Below are positions 54,470 to 64,000 of a DNA stretch of 64,000 nucleotides, in pieces. The DNA lies in assembly GCA_010356995.1 (NCBI GenBank), contig ML996688.1, positions 186,001-250,000 of the forward strand, given 5' to 3'. The position numbers and the translations under genes were made by a program. Positions within the stretch are counted from its first letter, which is position 1; each line of letters starts with the position of its first letter. This DNA comes from Trichodelitschia bisporula (lineage: Eukaryota > Ascomycota > Dothideomycetes > Phaeotrichales > Phaeotrichaceae). The notes under the pieces were generated by a model. The model was not told the DNA's origin. It saw nothing but the letters and a program-made list of their open reading frames with translations, and did not search any database.

Positions 54470-56111
54470 CTATGCAGTGAATGCCTGGGGGTTCCAGAAC
54501 ACATTCTGTGGGTCATACTTGGCCTTCAATTTCTGCAGCTTGTCCGTCAACTCGGGGCCATAATACAGCTCATGGGCCTCGTCAGCGCTAAGAGTAGGAT
54601 CAACGTAATTGAGGTAGGCCCCAAACTTGACATCAGGCATGGCCGTCATGATGCTCTCGCCTAACCCTTTCACGAATGGAATGGATACTGGGCCCTTGGG
54701 CGTCGAGAGACCGTAGTTCTGAAAGACCCAGAGGGAATCCCGGGCCTTGTATGCCGCAAAGTGTGTGGTCTTGTCATTAATATGGGAACCTGGACCGCCA
54801 TATAGATTGATTATCGAGAACCAGCGGAACGGAGTGTTAAGGCCTTGACTCCGGATGTGGTCAAAGAACGCACCCCAGGCTTCGGCTGTCAGGGGGGTCT
54901 TTTCGGGGACCGTCAACGAGTTGGCGAAGAAGTTTTTGTGCGTCTTGTAGTCAGTCCGCTCACGCGCTTGCTCAATTTGGTCGCCGTTCCAGAATTCCTG
55001 GCTCTGAAGCCAGTCCATCTCCCGGATGTCGACTGATATGGGCTTAGGAAAACCGCGAATGAGCTCTGGTAAGATGGTCGAGTTAAAGGTCGCAGCGGAG
55101 CCGAAGTATTGCCCGTTGACAGTGAAGTTAAAACCGTTGACTTTCATCCCGAAGGACGTTTTGCTGTCAATCACTGATGCGTTCTGGGCAACGTCCTGGA
55201 GGTGCATGAAAGCCTCCACAAACCTATCCTTGTTGGAAAACATATCTCCGAATATGATAGCAAAGTTGACGATGCTGTCAGGAGCCTCGTAAGTTATCGT
55301 GTAGAAAGTTGTCACAATGCCGAAGGAATCAGCTGCACCCCGAATAGCCTGTGGTCTGAATTAGCCACTGCAAGTACCAGCTTTGAGTAGCTGCTCACCC
55401 AGAAGAGGTCCAAGTACTCGTTGTGCTCCGCTACAGAGAGCACGGCAACCGATCCATTAGCCAAAACCACCTTGGCTCCAATGACCGAGTCGAGCGCGAT
55501 GCCCCAGTTCCGGGACGTGTAGCCATAGCCACCATGCGTAATATGTCCACCGATGCCGATTCTTGATTTTATCAGTACGTCTCACATAGCGGTACCTTAC
55601 AGTAAACATACCCGGGGCAAGTACCATGAGACATCGCACGCTTGCCTTGCTGGAACAGTGCAATGTCGAGATTGCCCAACCGAATACCACCACCAATCTG
55701 TGCGATCCCAGCGCCCTCCATGACGGAAACATCCTGAAACTTTGCGAGGTCGACAATCAGACTGCCATTCTGACCGCCCGAGGAGAATGAAGCGTACGAA
55801 TGACCTCCGCTCTTTGCTTGGACCTTGATTTTGTTCTGTGCTGCGCATATTACAGCATCAGATACGTGCTGGTTGTTCTCGGGGATCACAATGGCTGCTG
55901 GGGTGTAGCTGAGGCGGATATTGTATGGGATCTCGAGAGCCGGGAAGTCGGACGACGTTTGAATGCTCGCAGGAACATTCTTTGCCGCTAGACAGGCAGC
56001 AAGATCATTCACTGTAGAGTCACTGTAGCTACTGTAGCCCAGAGGCTGAGGATGCGCAGCAGTGTTTGCTGCAAAAAGGAGAGTGACAACAAGCGCCAGA
56101 CCGGGAAACAT
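54470..56111 (-). CDS. Secreted FAD-linked oxidoreductase (berberine-bridge-enzyme-like, AA7 type)
   Basis: Predicted secreted flavoprotein oxidase; related enzymes oxidise oligosaccharides or secondary metabolites. Exons inferred on the minus strand: 55612-56111, 55399-55561, 54470-55348, total 513 aa. The start at 56111 is followed by a signal peptide (MFPGLALVVTLLFAANTAAH). The FAD (PCMH) domain has IRLSYTPAAIVIPENNQHV and QAKSGGHSYASFSSGGQNG. His104 in SGGHSY and Cys165 in GTCPG, 61 residues apart, are the two positions used for bicovalent flavin attachment in this family, so double linkage is likely. GGHITHGGYGYTSRNWGIAL follows. The C-terminal BBE segment ends LNYVDPTLSADEAHELYYG, then YDPQNVFWNPQAFTA. 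Substrate is not predictable from sequence. No biosynthetic cluster surrounds it. Confidence 0.92.
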
Positions 56112-56589
56112 GTTGGGAGATGTGAGCTTGCCGTTGCAAGGCGGCGGCGGGGATGGTACAGAGAGAAGATGAAGATGAAGAGAATTTGTGAGTCGTGTTA
56201 AAGGAACCGTTAGACCTAGCGGCAGCGAACCATCATTCTGGTAAAGGGTACCGCAGTTATGCTTTAGCGTTACGCAAGCGGTAAGCGTGCCTTCCTGTTG
56301 ATGAAGATCGTACCTTCTTGACGAGATGAGCAACGGTGGGTGTTCGTACCTTCCTTGATGAAGCGGGCCAGCGGTTTCGAGTGCCTGATTCATGGTATTA
56401 TCACAGAACAGGCAATGGTTGCGATGCGGGATAGTAGGATTGGAACTAACATGCTACACTCAGTTTTTCTTGGATACGCCCATGGAACGCCGTTTGCCAC
56501 CACGAAGGGCGGAGCCCGATCCCACCCCTATCCTGCAGTGCGCCAGAACTGCAAAAACGCCGGTACATATGCACGACATGATCGGAGAA
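56112..56589. other. AA7-type oxidase promoter and CTR9 3' flank
   Basis: About 480 bases. A near-duplicate phrase 'cgtaccttc(c)ttgatga' occurs at about 56310 and 56346. No gene seen. Confidence 0.4.
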
Positions 56590-59500
56590 CTACTCCGAGT
56601 CGTCACCACCACCTGCCGCAACATCCTCCATAGCAACATCTTCGTCATCGTCATCCGAGATGACTCTCTGTGCCTTCTTCCGCGGTTGGGCAACAGCATC
56701 ATCATCGGAAGCGTCACCGTTGCCATTGCCGTTGGCATCCCCATTGCCGTTTGCAAGACCGTCGTTCTCGTCCTCGTCAAGATCGCTGTCACCAACGAGC
56801 TCCGACGACTTGTACTTGTTCGGCTTCTCCGCCTTCTGGGCCTTGGGGCGGCGCTCAAGGCGACGCTTTTTCCGAGGCTTATCCTTGCCATCCGTCGGAG
56901 CGCTGGTGCCACGAGAACGGCGGCCGCGGGATGGAGCCTCGCTCGAGTAGTTGTGGTCTCCCTCTCCATCCGAATCGATGTGGTCATCGTCCTTCTTGCG
57001 CTTGCCCTTCTCTTTGCGCGGCAGCGTGGCCTCGTACTGGACACGCTTCTCGGTGATCTCCCGATCCCGAATCTGCATCTCTCTGTGTTCTTGAAGAAGG
57101 CGCTTCTCTTTCTCGCTCTCCTTTTCAGCCAAGAGTCGCTTCTTTTCTTCAAGCTTTTGAATCTCGTCTTCGCGAATTTTGCGAGCTTCTGCAAGCCTCT
57201 CTGCGTGCTTCCCCTCATACGTGCGCTGTTCTTGGATTAGGCGCTCAAGCTGCGAGCGCATAGTACTCCTGCCCATTGCAGCGCGCTGTTCAAGGTCCTG
57301 GCGGGGAAATGGCGGGTTGGGACTCTTCGCAATCTCAGCTAGAGTCTCAACGGCGGCATCCAGATCGACCAACGCCGTCTCCAAGTCTTCCATTGAGCGA
57401 CCTTGGGGCGGGATAGTGTTCAAAATCTGTGCGATCTGGAACTGCGCATAGGCGACATTGAAGCGGAAGTGGATCTGAGCAGGCGAGATCGCAAGAGCCT
57501 AGACGCGGTTAGCATTGCTTAGCAGCGAGAGCAAAGATGGACTTACACGGCGAGCACAGTCGAGGGAACTCTTCATCGCATCCAAGCTCTTTTCCGACTT
57601 GCCACGAAGCATCCAGACGCGCCCAAGGCAAGACAGTGTCGTGTAGTCCCGGGACTTCTCCTTAGCCAAGGCATTTTCGTAGTGTTCGATGGCCCTAGGG
57701 TACTGCTTTTGCTCACAAAAGGCGTGTCCTAAATTCAACGACACCGAGGAATCCTTCAGCACCTCCCGAAGCTTCATGAAGATCTGGATAGCCTTCCCAA
57801 GTTCTTTCTTGTCCTCAATGATGGAAATGGCGATTCCCTGTGCGGCATATGCGTTGTGGGGATCGAGCTGAAGTGCCTTGGCGAAGAACTCGACCGCTTT
57901 CGCGTACATCTTCCGCCGCCGGTCCTTGTCTTGTTCGGTCTGGCGGGGCATCTCCCGCGCAATAACGAGATGCAGATTTCCCATAGTCGTGAGAGAATAC
58001 AGGTCATGCTTGTTGTAGTCCTTCAGAGTGTGCTTCAGATGACGCTGCTCTTGATCTTCCGCGGGGTTGCTGGTCCGCTTCTTGGACTTGTTAAGATACC
58101 AGCCGTACAAGGCGCGGACTTCCAGATTGTCGGGGGCACTCTGGAAGACTTTGGTGACAGCCTTAGGTCCAGAGCCACTCGGATCCTGGAGGAGTGAAAT
58201 GAAGGCTGAGCGAGCGCTGGCCTCCAGGTAGCCGGGGTGTTGGTCAAGAAGCTTAGTGTATACCGTCTTCGCCTCATCAAGCTTGGCCTCCGCCTCGTAT
58301 GTCCTACCCAGGTTGTAGCTGATTGTAGTGACAAGAGCGTCGGTATCGGCAGTCTTGTCTTCTTCTGCGATCCGGACACAGGCGCTCAAAGCGGTTTCGA
58401 AAGCGTTTTGAGCCTCGCTGAATCGATCGGCGAGGTAGTAAAAACTCCCGATGTTGTTGAGGAGCTGTGGTGGAAGGTGTTGACGCATTGCCTTCTTGAT
58501 GGCTGCCTCATCCTCCACGCCCTCCGGACGTTTGTCATCTCCCATCTTTTCGAGCTCTAACTGTTCGACCTGCAACAGGCACTGCAAACTCTGCCCCGGA
58601 GTATCCGTCTCATAAAGGCGTGCAAGAAGAAGGAGCACATTCGCGTCCGGAGTCAAGTTCTTCTTGGTATCTTTCCAAGCGAGGCGCACCTGCTCCAAGA
58701 GCGACACTGCCTTTTTCCATGCATCAGTCTTTGTCGCTTTGGGGTTCTCCCGCTGTTCGGCAAAGTATTCCTCAGCATAGAGATTTCCAAGCAGCGACAT
58801 AGATTCAACACTCTTCGTCTGGCGGACCAGTTTGTCCAGACGAAACTTTGCGTCAACGGTGTCCTTCAAGATGACCTTGAGCTGGGCCATGCCAAACTTC
58901 GCAGCAGTGTGGCCTTGATCGTCGCCACCGCGACCGTCGCCACCTCGAGTCTCGTCAGCGCGTTGATAGTAGAGCCAGGCCTGGGGGTAATCTTTTTCGT
59001 AATGCGCCATCCGGGCCAGCAGATAGTACCCGTCGCTGGCGATTTCAGGCACGTCGCAATAGCGGATAGCACGCCAGGCAAGCTTCTCGACGAAGGGCTT
59101 GTTCTTGCGCATCAGGTAGTATCCGCCAAACGTTGCGAGAGTCAGGGGCGTATTTTCATCTAGCTTGAACGCCTTTTGGGCGAATACGACCATCGCTTTT
59201 TTGTACGCTTGCGTGAAGCGAGGGTCACTGCTCGAAAACTGAGCGCTCGAATGCAAGTAGTAAAGGCCCATGAGGATGTTTGCGAATTTGGACTCAGGAT
59301 TCTAGACCGTTAGCATCGTCCTAGTATGAAGGAATTAGCCCCACCAGTTCAAGGGCACGCTCCCATGCTAGCTTCGCTTCCTCGATGTGGCCAAGTTGCC
59401 ACAGACAACATCCAAGTCCAATCCTAGGATCTGGTTCCGTCATCCGAGGGGCGCGTTGGATGGCCAGCTGGTAAACTTGAAGAGACTCCTGGTAGCGGCC

Positions 59501-60265
59501 AAGCGCGAAATAAACGCGAGCCTTGCCCAACAGCGCCATGATGTTGTTCTGGTGTGATACCCGCAAGGCAGTCTCGAAGTCATTCAAGGCAGACTTGAGG
59601 GCGCCGGCGCGCTCGTTGGGGTGAACCAAAGTGGAGCGGAGCAAGGAGACCATGCCGCGGGTAAGGTACAGCTGGGGAAACGAGGGGCTAATCCGAGAGA
59701 TTTCGTTCATGTGTCCGGTCGCTTCCCGGAGATAGTCGTCCTTCGTTTTGATGCCTTCATCTGCAATGTTTAGCAAAGCTCAACGATCTTAAACGTGGAC
59801 ATACTGGAATTGTTGGCGGAGCGCTTAGACGCGTAGAAAGCAGGTGCATCCATGAGGGCTAGTTGGTGTTAGCTTTGAAACCAGATTGCAGTGATCCAAC
59901 GAACCTGCATCAGAACGCGCTTCGCGGGGAGCTTCGCGACACTTGGAAAGGCACATCCAGACCGCAGCATGAAGAAGACTGACACGATCCTCTGGGTCGG
60001 TCTTGACCTTGACGGCCTTGAGCACAATCTCTACCGCCTGGTCGACCTTGGATTGCTTTGCGTAGGCCAGTGCAACCGTCATCCAGTATTGGCGCGCAAC
60101 GTTCTCCATTTCCAGAAGCGTACATAGCTCCGTGTGATCCTCCTGGAGCTCTGTCAAGTTGACCTCGACAGCTTCTTCCTCCGCGTCGAGCACGGGAATA
60201 TCAAGGGCAAGAGGGATGTCCGCAAAGCGCTCATTGCGGAGCTTGATGCCATTTGAGGCCGCCAT
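56590..60265 (-). CDS. CTR9: CTR9, Paf1 complex TPR subunit
   Basis: TPR scaffold of the Paf1 complex, which travels with RNA polymerase II and is needed for H2B ubiquitination and H3K4/K36 methylation. Exons inferred on the minus strand: 59905-60265, 59805-59858, 59345-59760, 57547-59301, 56590-57498; 1164 aa, normal for fungi. Start chosen at MAASNGIKLRNERFADIPLA because DIPLALDIP is the usual N-terminal strand; a longer frame upstream lacks support. TPR repeats run through most of the protein (for example ALLGKARVYFALGRYQESLQ, IGLGCCLWQLGHIEEAKLAW, NLGHAFCEQKQYPRAIEHYE). After about residue 870 comes a long charged coiled coil (QLERLIQEQRTYEGKHAERL), then a basic/acidic disordered tail ending AMEDVAAGGGDDSE. 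Intron 1 has a GTTCGT donor; intron 3 has GTGGGG. Confidence 0.95.
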
Positions 60266-60721
60266 GGTTGGAAGTGTGGATGTTGGAATATGAAGGCGCG
60301 CGTGAATCCGAGGCAAATGAGTTCGTCGGTAGCTGAGCTGCGCTTACGGAATCACCATCGTAGCGAAGGGTGGGGACTGAGTTTGAATCGAGGGAATGTT
60401 TTCGGATGTGGGGGAGGAAACAAAGGGTCGGGTTCGGTGTCTGCGATGATGAAGTTTACGGAGTAGCGGGCTGGCCTTCAGTGCTTGGCATGGGGTTCGC
60501 GTCTACGCGGCGCCGCGCCTACCGGAATAACTATATTCCACTGCAAGGTATCTCGATGCAACAACTTCGGGCTGTCCCGACGGCTCGCTCCCTGCACGGT
60601 AATTTCAACCAGTGTCCGGTTCTCCATCGGCACAACCCGGTTACTAACCATGGGTGTTTTGTGCACAAAAAGGATAACAGCTGCCACCCCACAAGCTGCG
60701 TCTCAACCCGTCCTATACAAA
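60266..60721. other. CTR9 promoter and tRNA downstream flank
   Basis: About 450 bases between the CTR9 start and the tRNA terminator. Open frames here run through the tRNA and are not genes. Nothing else seen. Confidence 0.45.
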
Positions 60722-60724
60722 GGC

Positions 60725-60729
60725 AAAAA
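60725..60729 (-). terminator. Pol III terminator of tRNA-Arg
   Basis: On the minus strand a run of five T residues begins three bases past the tRNA 3' end, the usual RNA polymerase III stop signal. Confidence 0.8.
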
Positions 60730-60731
60730 TG

Positions 60732-60803
60732 TACTCCCGGCGGGACTCGAACCCGCAGCCTCTAGATTAGAAGTCTAGTGCGCTACCGTTGCGCCACGAG
60801 AGC
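60732..60803 (-). tRNA. tRNA-Arg (anticodon UCU)
   Basis: A 72-base intronless tRNA on the minus strand. All four stems form: acceptor GCTCTCG with CGGGAGT (G-T at the first pair and one internal T-G), D-arm GCGC/GCGC, anticodon stem CTAGA/TCTAG around the loop CTTCTAA, and T-arm GCGGG/CCCGC around TTCGAGT. The internal promoter boxes are present: A box TGGCGCAACGG-type and B box GGTTCGAGTCC. Anticodon TCT reads AGA. The discriminator is A. It stands alone between CTR9 and the DUF1772 gene, and a T5 terminator follows. Confidence 0.96.
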
Positions 60804-61268
60804 CGCTGACTTCCATATGAAGCTAGATGGAAAAACTTGCGGTCCGTTTGAATATATAGGGATTTTTGAGAAAACATACGAACTCAAGTCATCGCCTGGC
60901 ATCGAAAGGCGTCAGCCTTCGGCATGCTGAACCTTTGAACGATATGCACGATGCCATAAGCCGCTCTATTTTTGGATATATTCCAGTTGTTCTGCAGTTG
61001 CGATATGTAGGTTCTTGATTGCAGAAAGCAGCGACGTTCGCCTACCTGCAAACTTTGCCGGCTTCACTACTGGGGGCCTTCACCGGTTCATGAAGCCGAG
61101 CAACTTGTGGCTTCACCAGATGTGAGCTAATCTGCAAGGACCGTCCACTGGCTCAGCTGCCAACCAGGCAGCAACATCACGTGTAAAAGAAACATCCGCT
61201 ACTTATAAAGGCCATGGTACGGCGGGATATTAAGGAAAAGTGCAGGCCAAACTCCATACGCAACTAGC
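60804..61268. other. tRNA 5' flank and DUF1772 gene promoter
   Basis: About 465 bases. 'ccggcttcact...cttcaccggttcatgaagcc' around 61050-61095 contains repeated cttcac/gcttcac units. No gene seen. Confidence 0.4.
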
Positions 61269-61849
61269 ATGTCTTCACTCCCCGTTTCAATCCGCGTTGC
61301 GCAGGCCATCGGCCTCACTGGCGCGGCCTTCCTCGCGGGTAAGCTCCATCCAACTTGTAGCACAAATATCAGCCTTGCTGACTCAACACAGGCAACATCA
61401 CCTCCTTCGCGCTAAACGTCATCCCATCCCTTCGCAACTCCCGAACCAAAGACAACGTTCCCGCCCAAACAATCGCCAAACAGTGGACGCACATGTACCA
61501 TTACGGCAAGACACAGAACCCGCCGATTTCCGTTGTCTCCGCCGCAGCCCTTGGCTACGTGGCCTGGTCGGTTCGGAGCGGAACCGAACTCGCGAAACTG
61601 GTGCCTAGGAATGCCTCGCCCCTGTACGCGGCGAGCGCGGTTTTGATTATGGCGATTGCTCCATATACTGTCGTTTTCATGACGGCGACGAACGACCGGC
61701 TGCATGCTCATGCTGCGGCGACTGAAAAGACTACGGCGGCAGAAAAGAATATTGAAGAGCTGTTGAAGAAGTGGGATTCCCTGAATCTCATTCGCGGGCT
61801 TTTGCCGCTGGCGGCTGCAGCTCTGGGTATGATTGCTGTCTTGGGTTGA
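61269..61849 (+). CDS. DUF1772 family membrane protein
   Basis: Exons 61269-61338 and 61392-61849, 175 aa. The joined protein starts MSSLPVSIRVAQAIGLTGAA and has four hydrophobic segments: the first near residues 8-35, then SVVSAAALGYVAWSVRS, YAASAVLIMAIAPYTVVF and LIRGLLPLAAAALGMIAVLG at the C-terminus. The order (small-residue-rich helix, W-x-x-x-Y-x-x-G around QWTHMYHYGKT, then a T-x-x-N-x-x-L stretch in MTATNDRLHA, then a final helix ahead of W-x-x-L-N-x-x-R) is that of DUF1772 proteins. Some of these are anthrone oxygenases in polyketide pathways (HypC type), but most are uncharacterised and this gene has no polyketide synthase near it. Function is therefore left open. Intron 61339-61391 has a GTAAGC donor. 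Confidence 0.82.
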
Positions 61850-62334
61850 ATATACCTTAACGCATTGAACTACATCTCCGCTCAAAGTAATTTAATATTG
61901 GCTTCATCGATAGGCCAAGTCACTCATCTCCAATTGCAAGCTCAATGCTTATATTCGTAACACACGAGTGTCAGACCACCCCTTTCGCCGAGACACAGGG
62001 AGGAATTCATCAATAGTTATTTTCTATCCACTTCGTAAAAGTCATAAGCCACCGAGCAGTAGCAAGGGTATCAGAGCATCGCTTCATCTGTTGCGCCATC
62101 TCAGCATCCGGAAACACGCCATGTTATTAATGAGAAAAGAAGAAGGTGGACAGCTTCCAGTGGAGTACCAGTTGAAATCCACAAGCCGTCGTCGCTCAAA
62201 CAAGCGCCGAACAAAGTACACTCGGCAGCCGGATGCTGAACTCGGCGGCTCATTGCACAAGATCCGCCGGCACACGCCCAAGGTGAACTCCACGGCCACG
62301 AATCGAGCCACGTCGTCGCGCCACCGAAGCCATT
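61850..62334. other. Convergent intergenic stretch with a duplicated coding end
   Basis: About 485 bases between the stops of the DUF1772 gene and the transcription factor gene. Its right edge contains one copy of a 45-base tandem duplication whose other copy is the end of the transcription factor reading frame (separate entry). Confidence 0.5.
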
Positions 62335-62381
62335 TTACGGCCACGAATCGAGCCCCGTCGTCGTGCCACCGAAGCCATTGA
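62292..62381 (-). repeat. 45-base tandem duplication across the transcription factor stop codon
   Basis: Two copies, 62292-62336 and 62337-62381, differ at only a few bases. On the minus strand the first copy encodes NGFGGTTTGLDSWP and then TAA; the next copy, in the same frame after the stop, would encode NGFGGATTWLDSWP. Forty-five is a multiple of three. Confidence 0.85.
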
Positions 62382-64000
62382 GATACCACCCCATTGGATC
62401 GAAGAAATCATAACTAGTCGCGTAAGCCATATCACTGTCACCACTCAGAGGCATGCCAAACCCGCCAAAGCTGGTCATGCCAAGCTCGTTGGGGTCACCA
62501 GTGAGGCTACTCGAGGGCCGCCGACCATTCGAAAATGAGCCCCGATGAGTGGCGACCGGACTTGTTGGATTCTTGACCGCCGTGTCGAGCTTTTCCGTGC
62601 GCACTTTGCCCTGCAGCTCGTCCTTCCACCGCCATATGCTGTCGAAAACATGGGACATGCTCATCCGATAGCGGCGCTTGAGAGTGAGGCTGGCGTCTGG
62701 TTCACCGGGAGGTCTGGAGTCGGGGCCCTGTCCGCTGTCGATGCGCTCGGCGTCCGCCTTCCACATTTGGGCGAAGACTTCCGCCAGGCGCTGTGGGAGG
62801 TCGTTCGTCTTCACGCTCATCTGACGGATTGCCGTTATGCCGTCCCCAAATAGCCCTTCGCCAACTTCGCGGTCCACATGTTCTGCAAACCCGAATGTCG
62901 AGTTCAAAAGCTTCAGCAAGGCAACCGCTGCAGCAATCATAATCTGCATGACGTAGTTTGGTGCATACCGAAGATCAACAGGGCAGTTGAGAGCGCATAC
63001 GATAGTTGCCTTGGCAGCCAGATAGAGCTCTTCCAAGTCCAATTGATATCTGGGTGAGCTCGGGTCATCGAAGAAGACATGCAGTCGCAGGTGAAGTTGG
63101 GCCGCGTGGAAGTAGAGGCGATCGATATCTGGCAGGTTTTAGAAAAGCACTTCATGCAGAGGAGAACTTACGGTCGTTAAGGTCCACGGTGCTCTCGAGT
63201 TGCTGAATAGTAGGGGCCAGCATGGATGCTTTGAGTTGTATTGACGGCTCTTCTACCATGGACTGGGGGTGCTGTTGTGGGCTGTAAACTTCCTGAGTGA
63301 TTCGGTTTACAAACTTCTCAATCTCAAGGCGTGTATGAAGGTAGTTGAAAACGCGGTACTGCTCCGCGGAGCCATCCAAAGGTGCATTCAAAGTAGCATC
63401 GTAGACTGTATCCGGTGGCTGACCATAGCCTGTCGACACGTTCTGAGCTACCAGGTTGCATGCAGCCCATGTTCGAAGTCTGTCAGTAATGTCCTCAGCG
63501 CGCAGCTGCACCCGGGTTCGGGAGAAGTCCATAGGGTGGGAGGGTCGGTGAAGGCCCAGTTGCATTGCGAACTTCATCATAATTCCAGAAAATGGAAAGG
63601 ACATGTCCGCGGTGGTACTGCTAACAGGGAGTGGCCAGGTGCACAGTAAGCAGAGGGCTTTCACGACATAGTGATTGCTGGGAGGCCGAACAATCATCTC
63701 CTTGACGAGTATGTTGTAGTGTGGCGCGAGGCGCCCAAACAAGGTACGATCCTCTTCAAAGTGGCGAGCGGCGATGACAATGACGGTCCAGAAGAGGATT
63801 TCGCTTCGTTCAAAGACAGAATCTGGGGTATCATGTTCCTTATCAAGAATTCGAAGGAAGAGATGGTACTTGTCGAAATACTCATCCCAAAGGCGGGTCA
63901 GCAGCTCCCCAAAGAGAGTTACATCACCAAGCTGCTTGGTGCGGCCCATTGGACTGGCTCTATTCGCAGGTGCGCTTTCATGGCCCTGCTTGAGATTGAG
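62335..64000 (-). CDS. Fungal-specific transcription factor (Zn2Cys6 type), C-terminal part
   Basis: Runs off the right edge, so the N-terminal DNA-binding region is not seen. Exons inferred: 63172-64000 (still open at the edge) and 62335-63128, about 540 aa in the window. The middle homology (fungal_trans) domain is clear: FGELLTRLWDEYFDKYHLFL, ERSEILFWTVIVIAARHF, then MIVRPPSNHYVVKALCLLCT, FAMQLGLHRPSHPMDFSRT and LRTWAACNLVAQNVSTGYGQ. The C-terminal part has MSVKTNDLPQRLAEVFAQMW and SMSHVFDSIWRWKDELQ, reminiscent of the Leu3/War1/PrtT group of Zn2Cys6 regulators. The end is Gly/Phe/Asp-rich (DFFDPMGWYLNGFGG), a likely activation region. Call as zinc cluster protein rests on the domain, since the cysteines lie outside the window. 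Confidence 0.85.

Noticed and set aside
59825-60316. N-terminally longer CTR9 start
   Set aside because: The extra residues are not conserved and the MAASNG start at 60265 places the DIPLALDIP segment where the family has it.
60370-60778. Open frames running through the tRNA-Arg region
   Set aside because: They overlap a well-formed tRNA gene and have no protein motif.

Overview
The window looks like nuclear DNA from a filamentous ascomycete (Pezizomycotina). The evidence is many short spliceosomal introns (mostly 42-90 nt, GT...CTAAC...AG), dense genes on both strands, and fungus-specific families: a WOPR (Gti1/Pac2) regulator, a Zn2Cys6-type regulator, a DUF1772 protein, an S28 acid peptidase, an AA7-type FAD oxidase and RMP1. 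No virus-like element, transposon, CRISPR array or rRNA was recognised.

1-13 kb is mostly housekeeping and rich in mitochondrial functions: the 3' end of a mitochondrial single-stranded DNA-binding protein, MTO1 (mitochondrial tRNA wobble-uridine modification), Xaa-Pro aminopeptidase P, an importin-13/Kap122-type karyopherin, a FUN14-family protein, the vitamin B6 synthase PDX1/SNZ and cardiolipin synthase.

13.1-21.7 kb holds no convincing gene. It has a GC-rich, CpG-dense stretch and then about 1.9 kb of pyrimidine-rich sequence leading into a WOPR regulator of the Wor1/Ryp1/Sge1 type. The isolation of this regulator behind more than 8 kb of gene-free DNA is the most interesting feature of the window, because Wor1-type master regulators are known to have very long upstream regions.

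24-41 kb carries LTV1 (40S assembly), a Myb-like gene with a disrupted frame, ORC2, LAS21/GPI7 (GPI-anchor synthesis), a secreted S28 peptidase, RMP1 (RNase MRP) and a Mei2-like RNA-binding protein. 41-54 kb carries SEC15 (exocyst), an unrecognised fungal protein, SF3B4/Hsh49 (U2 snRNP), a DUF2015/UPF0357-like protein, ribosomal protein eL28, urease accessory UreF and a Spo12-like protein. 54-64 kb carries an AA7-type FAD oxidase, CTR9 (Paf1 complex), tRNA-Arg(UCU), a DUF1772 protein and the C-terminal part of a fungal transcription factor that runs off the right edge.

The genes are not organised as a pathway cluster; the order is that of ordinary conserved fungal chromosome. Exon boundaries were worked out by hand from splice signals, reading frame and family similarity, so they are inferences. 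For most multi-exon genes the inferred exons sum to a whole number of codons.
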